Part shown: positions 26,441 to 33,669 of the stretch, one piece after another
Numbering within the stretch: the stretch's first letter is position 1
How the letters are laid out: the number at the start of each line of letters is the position of its first letter
Assembly (NCBI RefSeq): GCF_031458395.1
Contig: NZ_JAVDYJ010000001.1
Location: 1,612,001-1,676,000 of the forward strand
DNA length: 64,000 nt
Reading direction: 5' to 3'
From: Enteractinococcus fodinae
GTDB taxonomy: Bacteria; Actinomycetota; Actinomycetes; Actinomycetales; Micrococcaceae
Position numbers and translations under genes: made by a program
The notes under the pieces: model-generated
Told to the model about the DNA's origin: nothing
What the model saw: only the letters and a program-made list of their open reading frames with translations
Database searches by the model: none

Positions 26441-28018
26441 TCAGTATGCGAAGGACAATACATCGGTTGAGGGCTTATCGCGGTCGTCATCGTCGCGCTG
26501 CTCATCTGCTAGCAGGTCAGGCATGCCCGCCGGGTGACCACCTTTGGTATATCTGACCAGCAAGACGACTTCGACTACGAGTAACAACGCGTAAATCAGT
26601 GTCAAAGCGATCAGGGAGAATAAGATTTCTTCACCACTGACACCCGGGGAAACGGCCGCGGCAGTAAATTGCCACACTTGGTCTACACCGTTGAGGTTTG
26701 GCACCACAGTAAAGGGTTGTCGCCCCATCTCCGTGAAAATCCAACCGGTGGAGTTGGCCGCAAAAGGCGCCAGAATCGACAGCCAGGCAAGATTCATCAG
26801 CGTCTTGTCATACGGCACCGTCCCCTTGCGTCCGATCCATAGTCCGATCGCTGCGGCCAGGGCTGCTACCCCACCGAAGGTGATCATCAGACGGAAGCCC
26901 CAGTAGGTCACCTCCATCACCGGCAAGTAATCAATCTCTGAACCAGCGCGCTCGCCGTACCGTGGGTCATCGGGCAGATGGGTTCCGAAAGCTTCCTCGT
27001 ATTTGGGGATCAACGAGTTGACGCCCTCTACGGGTGTCTCAAAATCGTTATGAGCTAGGAAGGACAGCAGTCCTGGGATTTCGAAGACACCGACCACATC
27101 GTCACAGGTGGTGGCTCCGCCGCCGTCTCGGCTGGCCACCGATAGGACTGAGAAGCCGGTCCCGTCGTGGCATGCCGCTTCTGCTGAGGCCATTTTCAAA
27201 GGCTGTTGTTCGATCATCATCTGAGCCTGGGTGTGACCAGTAAACGCCGTGCCGAGAAAGGCGACGATGGCAATCCAGCCGCCCCAACGGAAGGAGGTGC
27301 GCCACCCCCTGTAGTCGATTTCATCGCGCGCCTTGGATCCGGTAGACCCCACAATCACATATCCTTCGGCGTCGACGGTATCGATACCGTCTTTGCGGCG
27401 TTTCCATAAGTGATACCAGGCGATACCTAACAGCATGGAGCCGGCCACTGCCAGGGCACCGAAAATGGTATGTGGGAAGTGGATCAGCAGGGTTGGGTTC
27501 GTCATGACGGCCCAGAAGTCGACCATTTGTGCGCGACCGTTGACCAGTTCGACGCCCACCGGATGTTGCATGAACGCGTTAGCGGCCAGAATGAAATACG
27601 CCGAGATCACGGATCCCAGGACGGCTAACCACAACACGGCTAAGTGAATGCCGGGGCGAACTCTGCCCCAACCAAAGAGCCAGATGCCGATAAAGACTGA
27701 CTCGAGAAAGAACGCAATGAGCGCCTCCATGGCTAAAGGAGCGCCGAACACGTCACCGACAAAGCGGGAGTATTCACTCCAGGCCATGCCGAATTGAAAT
27801 TCCTGAACCAGACCGGTGGCAACCCCCATGATGAAGTTAATCATGAAGATCTTGCCCCAGAACTTGGTCATGCGCAGATATTGTTCTTTACCTGTACGGT
27901 GCCATGCGGTCTGCATGGCTACCAGCACGATGCCCAAGCCGATAGTCAACGGCACCATAAGAAAGTGATAAACGGTTGTAATCCCGAATTGCCACCGGGC
28001 CACTTCAAGAGGATCCAT
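26441..28018 (-). CDS. cydA: cytochrome bd quinol oxidase subunit I CydA
   Basis: Catalytic heme-bearing subunit of the high-affinity oxygen-reducing bd oxidase. The start at 28018 (MDPLEVARWQFGITTVYHF) has a strong GGGGGGAGGG Shine-Dalgarno; an open frame continues upstream to 28075 but lacks family similarity. Conserved elements: the N-terminal heme-b595 region ARWQFGITTVYHFLMVPLTIGL, the GLVQEFQFGMAWSEYSRFVGDVFG proton-channel stretch with Glu, HFPHTIFGALAVAGSML and the quinol-site motif GRQPF (GRQPW in most). The Q-loop is short, as in actinobacteria. The gene is divergent from blaI across a region with three BlaI-type operators. Confidence 0.95.
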   Translation of the reverse strand: MDPLEVARWQFGITTVYHFLMVPLTIGLGIVLVAMQTAWHRTGKEQYLRMTKFWGKIFMINFIMGVATGLVQEFQFGMAWSEYSRFVGDVFGAPLAMEALIAFFLESVFIGIWLFGWGRVRPGIHLAVLWLAVLGSVISAYFILAANAFMQHPVGVELVNGRAQMVDFWAVMTNPTLLIHFPHTIFGALAVAGSMLLGIAWYHLWKRRKDGIDTVDAEGYVIVGSTGSKARDEIDYRGWRTSFRWGGWIAIVAFLGTAFTGHTQAQMMIEQQPLKMASAEAACHDGTGFSVLSVASRDGGGATTCDDVVGVFEIPGLLSFLAHNDFETPVEGVNSLIPKYEEAFGTHLPDDPRYGERAGSEIDYLPVMEVTYWGFRLMITFGGVAALAAAIGLWIGRKGTVPYDKTLMNLAWLSILAPFAANSTGWIFTEMGRQPFTVVPNLNGVDQVWQFTAAAVSPGVSGEEILFSLIALTLIYALLLVVEVVLLVRYTKGGHPAGMPDLLADEQRDDDDRDKPSTDVLSFAY

Positions 28019-28033
28019 GAGGGTCCCTCCCCC

Positions 28034-28055
28034 CACCGGCCAAGGCTCGCCGGTG
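28034..28055. other. hairpin in the cydA leader
   Basis: A perfect 7-bp stem CACCGGC / GCCGGTG with an 8-base loop lies directly upstream of the G-rich Shine-Dalgarno sequence of cydA. It would be in the 5' untranslated mRNA and could modulate translation or stability; nothing more can be said from sequence. Confidence 0.35.
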
Positions 28056-28081
28056 CTCGCAATTGTTAATATCAAGTTGCG

Positions 28082-28112
28082 CTAGATCACACTGTGACTA
28101 GACGATTCACAA
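28082..28112. promoter_or_regulatory. Rex/CRP-like inverted-repeat region upstream of cydA
   Basis: TCACA-C-TGTGA at 28087-28097 sits inside a near-palindrome flanked by CTAG on both sides. TGTGAC at 28093-28098 and TTCACAA at 28106-28112 form a second, overlapping inverted repeat with a 7-base gap. Rex sites are TTGTGAA-N6-TTCACAA, so the half-sites are close but the spacing is one base too long. Rex controls cyd genes in Streptomyces. It is a candidate only. Confidence 0.35.
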
Positions 28113-28145
28113 CTCAATAGAGGCGACATCGGCGCCTCGAGCTCC

Positions 28146-28151
28146 ATAATA
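28146..28151 (-). promoter_or_regulatory. candidate cydA -10 element
   Basis: On the minus strand this reads TATTAT. A clear -35 element is not visible, because operator 1 (28159-28175) lies where the spacer and -35 would be. Position relative to cydA implies a leader of about 120 bases. Confidence 0.4.
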
Positions 28152-28158
28152 CTCGCAA

Positions 28159-28217
28159 TTCTACGCAATGTAGAAATGCGTCTACGCAGCGTAGAATTGA
28201 ATCTACGTAATGTAGAA
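28159..28217. promoter_or_regulatory. three phased BlaI/CopY-type operators between cydA and blaI
   Basis: Three near-identical 17-bp palindromes of form WTCTAC-N5-GTAGAA: 28159-28175, 28180-28196 and 28201-28217. The arms TCTAC/GTAGA are perfect in all three. Centres are at 28167, 28188 and 28209, exactly 21 bp apart, placing them on one face of the helix. The first lies next to the cydA -10 and the third overlaps the -35 region of blaI. The half-sites resemble known BlaI/MecI-family operators (TACA/TGTA type), and a BlaI-family gene starts about 85 bp away, so autoregulation plus control of cydA is the simple reading. Confidence 0.75.
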
Positions 28218-28235
28218 CTCTCGGCATGGTCCCGC

Positions 28236-28241
28236 TATACT
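28236..28241 (+). promoter_or_regulatory. candidate blaI -10 element
   Basis: TATACT, a close match to TATAAT, lies about 19 bases downstream of operator 3. No good -35 hexamer is seen, so the operator would occupy that position and block RNA polymerase when BlaI is bound. Confidence 0.5.
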
Positions 28242-28301
28242 GGCAAACGAGATCTCACGTAGTGCTGTTCGCGACACCACTCACTCACACCGCGCACAGT
28301 C

Positions 28302-28679
28302 ATGGTTATGAAAGAAGGGACATCATTGGGCGAGCTAGAACGAGCCATCATGGATTTGCTCTGGGATGCGACTGAGCCGCAAACAGCTAACGAAGTGCGC
28401 GACACCCTGGCGGAACGCCAGGACAACACACCAGCAATTACCACCGTGCTCACGGTACTGGGACGATTGCACAAAAAAGGCTTCGTCCTCAAGGACGATG
28501 CACGCCGCCCCCACGAGTTTTCTGCGGCTACCAGCCGTGAGGAACACACTGCTCAGCTACTCAACGAAGTGCTCGGCTCCGCGGTCGATAAACGCGCCGT
28601 GTTAGCCCGTTTCATCGGCGGTATTGACCCCTCGGATGCTCGCACCCTGCAGCATTTGCTGAGCTCGCGCAACGACTAG
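28302..28679 (+). CDS. blaI: BlaI/MecI/CopY-family transcriptional repressor
   Basis: A winged-helix repressor of about 120 residues: LGELERAIMDLLWDATEPQTANEVRDTLAERQDNTPAITTVLTVLGRLHKKGFV is the DNA-binding domain, with ITTVLTVLGRLHKKG the recognition region. The C-terminal EEHTAQLLNEVLGSAVDKRAVLARFIGGI is the dimerisation/cleavage part. The frame opens with ATG at 28302, but TTG at 28326 is five bases after GAAGGGA and may be the true start (MGELERAIMDLLW). It is followed by an M56 peptidase gene, the usual partner that inactivates such repressors by proteolysis. Divergent to cydA, with three palindromic operators between. Confidence 0.93.
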   Translation: MVMKEGTSLGELERAIMDLLWDATEPQTANEVRDTLAERQDNTPAITTVLTVLGRLHKKGFVLKDDARRPHEFSAATSREEHTAQLLNEVLGSAVDKRAVLARFIGGIDPSDARTLQHLLSSRND

Positions 28680-28702
28680 CACCTTGATGCCGGAGGCCTA
28701 CT

Positions 28703-29662
28703 CTGACCCCGTACCTGCTTGCACTGCTGGCCATATTGCTCGCATGGCCAGTTCCTCTGTGGCTCAAGCACGCGAAATGGCCCTCTAAAGCACCAGGGGC
28801 TGCGCTGGTCTTGTGGCAAGCTATTGGCATAAGCGGTGGGCTTGCTCTGGTGACCGCCCCACTGACGTGGGGACTGCAGCCCTTCGGGCCGGGAATTGCT
28901 CCCGCGCTGGTCGAGCTCTGGCAGGTATTTACTACACAAGGGCTCAACGCTGTCCTGACAGATTCACGGTGGCACCCATTCGGGTTAGCTGGCATCACGT
29001 TGGGCCTGCTGCTTTTTGGGCACCTTTTCCTAGTTCTGATTCACACTGCCTATCGCACGTTTCGGCAACGCAAGAAACACCGCGAATTCGTCGAAATTCT
29101 CGCGGCTTCTGTAAAAGAAGAGCACGGTCTAAACCAGGCTGTGTCGAGTGGCACGCGAATCTTGCCTGTCGAACACCCCCTGGCCTACTGCTTGCCCGCT
29201 ATCAATCAGCCGCTCACTGTCGTATCGCAAGGTCTGTTAGAAGAACTGACCCCCGATGAGCTAGCTGCTGTGCTGGCACACGAGTCGGCCCACCTGACGC
29301 AACGCCATGATCTGCTGCGCCTGGCGTTTGAAGCATGGCACAAGGCAGCACCCTGGTTCCCTGCTACGGGAGTCGCGGTGCAGGAAGTCACCGAACTCAC
29401 CGAAATCATGGCCGATGACTCCGCCTTAGTTGATCACAACCGCAACGACCTCACTGCCGCACTAGCCTTCACGGCACACGAACCAGGCGACCAGCCCGCC
29501 TCGAACGCGCAGCGTGCCACTGCAGCTGACAGCGAAGTCGCCTCGCGCCGTATCAGGCGACTAACCGACCCAGAAAAGCCTCTGGGTTCATGTAAAGTTG
29601 GCCTGGTTATAATCACCGCTGGGCTGCTTGTGACTGTGCCAGCTGCGATCAGCCTGATATGA
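28703..29662 (+). CDS. M56-family membrane metallopeptidase (BlaR1/MecR1-like, without sensor domain)
   Basis: An integral-membrane zinc protease of family M56. The HExxH motif is in VLAHESAHLTQRHD, followed by a downstream acidic ligand region (ELTEIMADDSALVDHN). Hydrophobic helices lie at the N-terminus (two or three before residue 120) and at the C-terminus (VGLVIITAGLLVTVPAAISLI). There is no penicillin-binding sensor domain, so the signal is unknown. By family analogy it would cleave or inactivate the BlaI encoded just upstream. The first start with a good Shine-Dalgarno (GGAGG, six-base spacer) is CTG at 28703; TTG at 28736 would cut into the first helix and has none. Confidence 0.85.
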   Translation: MTPYLLALLAILLAWPVPLWLKHAKWPSKAPGAALVLWQAIGISGGLALVTAPLTWGLQPFGPGIAPALVELWQVFTTQGLNAVLTDSRWHPFGLAGITLGLLLFGHLFLVLIHTAYRTFRQRKKHREFVEILAASVKEEHGLNQAVSSGTRILPVEHPLAYCLPAINQPLTVVSQGLLEELTPDELAAVLAHESAHLTQRHDLLRLAFEAWHKAAPWFPATGVAVQEVTELTEIMADDSALVDHNRNDLTAALAFTAHEPGDQPASNAQRATAADSEVASRRIRRLTDPEKPLGSCKVGLVIITAGLLVTVPAAISLI

Positions 29663-29774
29663 CACCCACCACTAACTCTCTGTCGGCGAAACTAAGCTGC
29701 CAGGTGATGACGTGGCATGCGAATCGCGTGGCTAATCAAACCGCGCTAAGCTGAGAAGTTATGACAAGTCAATC

Positions 29775-29809
29775 TATTGGTGTCCGAGCACTGTTTTCTC
29801 ACACCAATA
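29775..29809. promoter_or_regulatory. inverted repeat upstream of oleA
   Basis: TATTGGTGT (29775-29783) and ACACCAATA (29801-29809) form a perfect 9-bp inverted repeat with a 17-base gap, 35 bases upstream of the oleA start, in the 181-bp gap after the M56 gene. It could be an operator or a leader hairpin. It has no T-run, so it is unlikely to be a terminator. Confidence 0.4.
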
Positions 29810-29843
29810 TTGAACGGAATTAAACAGAAATGGACAGGCCAAC

Positions 29844-30866
29844 GTGAGTTCTAACGCGGTTTCAATTCATCACAATGCGGCATTACTTTCTGTGGTAGAA
29901 GTGACCGCTCCGGTCGAAGTCACCTCTGACATGATCGATGAGCGCCTTGCAGCCGTTCTGAAACGTTTGCGACTGCCAAAACGCCTTCTGCAACGAGTCG
30001 CTGGCGTGAAGGCTCGTCGGATGTGGGAAGCCCCAGAAGATTACCTTGCCGGTGCTGCCCAAGCTGGTGTCAAAGCACTGGCCGAAGCTGGCGTTACGCC
30101 AGATGCGGTGGGGCTGCTCATCAATACCTCCGTGACCCGCACACAACTGGAACCGGCCGTCTCTGTGCGGATCCATGACATGATGGGACTGTCGCCCTCC
30201 GCGACGAACTTTGACATCACCAATGCCTGTCTGGGTTTTGTCAACGGCATGGATCTTGCCGCGACACTGATTGATGCCGGCCAAATTGACTACGCGGTCG
30301 TTGTTGCCGGCGAAGACGCAATAAACCTGCAAGAGGCAACCCTTAAAAACCTGCTCTCGGACCGCACCACGCGCGACAACTTCATGGAGCAGTTTGCTTC
30401 CCTGACCTTGGGATCTGGAGCGGCTGCAGCAGTTCTAGGACGAGCAGATCGTCACCCTGAAGGCCACCGAATTCTTCGCGGAGTCACACGTGCTGGGACT
30501 CAGCACAACGGCTTGTGCCAGGGTGGCCGTGAAGGGATATACACCGATTCCGGAGCGCTATTGGAAAACGGGCTCGAGTTAGTGATGGACGCTTGGAACG
30601 ACACACCCGCCGACTGGGACTGGGCCAACATGGACCGCTACATCACGCATCAGGTGTCTCAGATGCATACCGATGCGATCATCGAGTCGGCCGGTATTGC
30701 ACGCGAAAAGATCCCGACAACATTCCCCCAGCTGGGTAACATTGGTCCAGCTGCGTTGCCAATTACCTTAGCCAGAGAATTGGATACGCTAAATATTGGT
30801 GACCGAGTCCTGACCATGGGTGTCGGATCCGGTCTAAATGTCGCAATGCTAGAAATAGAGTGGTGA
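29844..30866 (+). CDS. oleA: OleA, acyl-CoA head-to-head condensing thiolase (alkene biosynthesis)
   Basis: Condenses two fatty acyl-CoAs to a beta-keto acid, the first step of long-chain olefin synthesis. A thiolase fold of 340 residues with Cys129 (ITNACLGF), His269 (ITHQVSQ) and Asn299 (LGNIGPAALP). Glu103 (RTQLEPAVS) lies 26 residues before the cysteine, the same spacing as the deprotonating glutamate of Xanthomonas OleA (Glu117/Cys143), which FabH lacks. This separates it from FabH. The start is GTG at 29844. Followed after seven bases by oleBC, then oleD, so all three form one operon. Acts in the cytosol, with the products partitioning into membrane. Confidence 0.95.
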   Translation: MSSNAVSIHHNAALLSVVEVTAPVEVTSDMIDERLAAVLKRLRLPKRLLQRVAGVKARRMWEAPEDYLAGAAQAGVKALAEAGVTPDAVGLLINTSVTRTQLEPAVSVRIHDMMGLSPSATNFDITNACLGFVNGMDLAATLIDAGQIDYAVVVAGEDAINLQEATLKNLLSDRTTRDNFMEQFASLTLGSGAAAAVLGRADRHPEGHRILRGVTRAGTQHNGLCQGGREGIYTDSGALLENGLELVMDAWNDTPADWDWANMDRYITHQVSQMHTDAIIESAGIAREKIPTTFPQLGNIGPAALPITLARELDTLNIGDRVLTMGVGSGLNVAMLEIEW

Positions 30867-30873
30867 ACCCCTT

Positions 30874-33669
30874 TTGCTGATCTCTCCCAAACCGGCACAT
30901 CTTCCACAGTCCATCGTTGACCTTGAACAGCTGCCGGGGTGGGACTCCCGATGGTCGAGACTGATCGATGTCGACACTATTGATGGCACACGGCAGTTTC
31001 ACGTGCTCGATAACGGCCCGGTACTGGCCGAGCTTGGGATTCCAGCGGAGGACGTTGACGCGATTATCGTTGCTGTCCACGGCAACCCCACCTGGTCTTA
31101 TATGTGGCGTCGCGTCGCTCAAGCAGGCATAGACGCAGCCCAGGGCAACCTCGACCTCGGACCGGGTGCTGGGCGAGCTCCGGTTGTTCGGGTGATAGCG
31201 CCGGATCAGCTCGATATGGGCTTTTCTGAACGCTTGGCCCACGAAACGTGGCCCACCGTCGGGCTCACTCCCATCACGTATCGCACCCTTGAGGAGCGTA
31301 TCGCCGACCTGGATGCGCTCCTTGCCACCTTGCTGACCGACTCTGATGTGCCGCTCTATACGCTGGGGCACGACTGGGGTGGGGTCGTGTCGCTCGGCTG
31401 GGCTACAGACCACAAACGACGATCAGCCGGTTCAGGGTTGCAGCCTGCCGGCATGATCGCTTTGAATACCGCCGTCTGGCATGACGAAGACGACCCTATC
31501 CCGGCTCCGCTGCAAGCGGCCCTTGCCGGTCCATTGCTTGCCGGTTCGACAATTGCCACCTCAGCATTTTTAGACACCACGCTGGTGCTGGGACAGCCCG
31601 CATTGTCCGACACCGTAAAAACCGCCTACAAGGCGCCCTACCAAAACCGGAACCAACGCGGCGGCATCGGTGGCTTTGTGGCAGACATTCCCGCATCCCG
31701 GGGACACCGGTCACGAACAGCGCTTCGTTCCGTGGCCCAGAACCTTGCCGCCACACAGACACCGGCGCTGCTGCTGTGGGGGGCTAAAGACCCCGTCTTT
31801 GTGGATCGATATCAACATGATCTGTTATCGCGAATTTCACACGTCGATATTCACCGGTATGACACCGCCGGACATCTTCTCGCTGAAGACCGCGACATCG
31901 TAGAGCCAATTTTTGGGTGGATTCAGCAACAACTCTGGGGAAACAACCGACCTGCGCCCGCTGAGGCTGCACCCCGCGGCTCCCATGCTGTCGGCGAATA
32001 CACTCCGTTGTGGAACTTCCTGGACCAATGGGCCACCTCTGACGAGAAAGCCATGGTTGATATGACGGTCACCGATCGCCACGGGGACCCCTTCGCAGTC
32101 TCCTGGCGACAGCTGTCTTCCATCGTCAATGCCATGGCTGTGGGATTGCGAGAAGCCGGGATGCGCCCCGGCGACCGAGTTTCGATGTTGGTCGAACCAG
32201 GCCGAGACCTCACCGCCGCACTCTATGCGGTGCTTCGGGTCGGTGGCGTAGCAGTAGTCGCTGACGCCGGATTAGGCCTGGAAGGCATGACCAGAGCTAT
32301 CAAATCTGCGGCCCCGCAATGGATCATCGGCGAAACCCCTGGACTCACGTTGGCCCGCGCTGCCAACCTACCGGGGAAACGAATAAGCATGCGTAGCCTG
32401 GATCCTGTGGCACATCGCCTGCTGGGGTTGACCGGGTCCATGTATCGGTTCGCAACGCGATACGCCGGGCAGCGATTCACCGCGACCCTGGCTCATCCAG
32501 ACCCAGACCCACAAGCAGACGCCGCAGTGTTATTTACCTCCGGGTCGACCGGCCCCGCAAAAGGCGTACGCTATACGCATCAGAAGCTCTCGGCTCTAAC
32601 GCAACGATTGCAAACGACTCTCAAGGTCAAACCCGGATCGAGCCTGTTAGCTGGATTCGCGCCATTTGCACTGTTGGGTCCCGCCATCGGTGCCACCTCG
32701 GTGACCCCGAAGATGTCGGTTACCAAACCCGCAACTCTGACAGCCACCGCGCTTGCCGATGCGGCCATTGCCGGGGATGCCACGATGGTTTTTGCGTCCC
32801 CGGCAGCTTTACGCAATGTCGTCGACACTGCTCACGAACTCAATGGCATCCAACGGGTAGCTTTGCAACGAGTCTCAATGTTGCTCTCGGCAGGAGCACC
32901 GGTGCCTGTCACCCTCATGGACGAAGTCTTAGAGCTCGTCCCCGATGCTGAGTTCCACTCCCCTTACGGGATGACCGAATCGCTGCTCATTTCGGATATT
33001 GATCACCATACGCAACACGACATCGCAACGCAGCCTGATCGCGGCGTTTGCGTCGGCAAGCCGCTGGATGTGGTCCGTGTCGCCATGGCACCGCTAGATT
33101 TCTATGGTCGAGCTTCTGATGACTTAGTAGAAGGCGAGGCTGCTGTAGGTAAACTTTCCGAGATCGTCATCTCGACTCCACATATGCTGGCCGGCTACGA
33201 CAAGCTCTACAACACCAACCGTCAAACGCGGGTCGACTCGTTAGATGGTTTGCAATGGCACCGCACTGGCGACATTGGACACTTCGATGCCGAGGGCAGG
33301 CTGTGGATCGAAGGCCGTACCCACCACATTGTGACCCCACCGACCGGTGTGCTCGGGCCCGGCGGTCCTGAAGACGACATCCAACGACTCCCAGAACTCA
33401 ATCGAGTGGCCATCGTTGGGGTCGGACCGGTAGGCACCCAAGCTATCGTGGCCGTGGTCGAACCACACGATTCGGACATCAAACCCGGTTTAGCTCCGAC
33501 TGAACTCACCGACGCGGTCCGCGCTGCCACGGATGTCGATATCGCCGCAGTCCTAGTCACTGACCACGTTCCAGTCGATATCCGCCATAACTCCAAAATT
33601 AACCGCCCGGTCCTGGCGCAGTGGGCTGCACAGGTGCTGGCCGGAGAAAAGGTGAGTGCCCTAGCATGA
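30874..33669 (+). CDS. oleBC: OleBC fusion: beta-lactone decarboxylase (OleB) plus beta-lactone synthetase (OleC)
   Basis: A fused enzyme of 931 residues for the last steps of alkene synthesis. Residues 1-350 are the alpha/beta-hydrolase OleB with AVHGNPTWSYMWR (oxyanion) and nucleophile Asp167 in LGHDWGGVV, which decarboxylates a cis-beta-lactone to the alkene. From about residue 380 follows the adenylate-forming OleC: P-loop LFTSGSTGPAKGVRYTH near 554-570 and YGMTESLLISD, with motif HRTGDIGHFDAEGRLWIEGR, which makes the lactone from the beta-hydroxy acid. The fusion is known from Micrococcus-type actinobacteria. The TTG start has only a weak Shine-Dalgarno. The stop overlaps the oleD ATG by four bases. 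Confidence 0.94.
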   Translation: MLISPKPAHLPQSIVDLEQLPGWDSRWSRLIDVDTIDGTRQFHVLDNGPVLAELGIPAEDVDAIIVAVHGNPTWSYMWRRVAQAGIDAAQGNLDLGPGAGRAPVVRVIAPDQLDMGFSERLAHETWPTVGLTPITYRTLEERIADLDALLATLLTDSDVPLYTLGHDWGGVVSLGWATDHKRRSAGSGLQPAGMIALNTAVWHDEDDPIPAPLQAALAGPLLAGSTIATSAFLDTTLVLGQPALSDTVKTAYKAPYQNRNQRGGIGGFVADIPASRGHRSRTALRSVAQNLAATQTPALLLWGAKDPVFVDRYQHDLLSRISHVDIHRYDTAGHLLAEDRDIVEPIFGWIQQQLWGNNRPAPAEAAPRGSHAVGEYTPLWNFLDQWATSDEKAMVDMTVTDRHGDPFAVSWRQLSSIVNAMAVGLREAGMRPGDRVSMLVEPGRDLTAALYAVLRVGGVAVVADAGLGLEGMTRAIKSAAPQWIIGETPGLTLARAANLPGKRISMRSLDPVAHRLLGLTGSMYRFATRYAGQRFTATLAHPDPDPQADAAVLFTSGSTGPAKGVRYTHQKLSALTQRLQTTLKVKPGSSLLAGFAPFALLGPAIGATSVTPKMSVTKPATLTATALADAAIAGDATMVFASPAALRNVVDTAHELNGIQRVALQRVSMLLSAGAPVPVTLMDEVLELVPDAEFHSPYGMTESLLISDIDHHTQHDIATQPDRGVCVGKPLDVVRVAMAPLDFYGRASDDLVEGEAAVGKLSEIVISTPHMLAGYDKLYNTNRQTRVDSLDGLQWHRTGDIGHFDAEGRLWIEGRTHHIVTPPTGVLGPGGPEDDIQRLPELNRVAIVGVGPVGTQAIVAVVEPHDSDIKPGLAPTELTDAVRAATDVDIAAVLVTDHVPVDIRHNSKINRPVLAQWAAQVLAGEKVSALA

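Noticed and set aside
28159-28217. Short regularly spaced repeats that could be a mini-CRISPR array
   Set aside because: Repeats are only 17 bp with 4-5 bp gaps, each is a palindrome and no cas genes are near. An operator array fits better.
33621-33665. Upstream extension of oleD
   Set aside because: It lies inside the oleBC C-terminal codons; ATG at 33666 overlaps the oleBC stop and begins the SDR fold.
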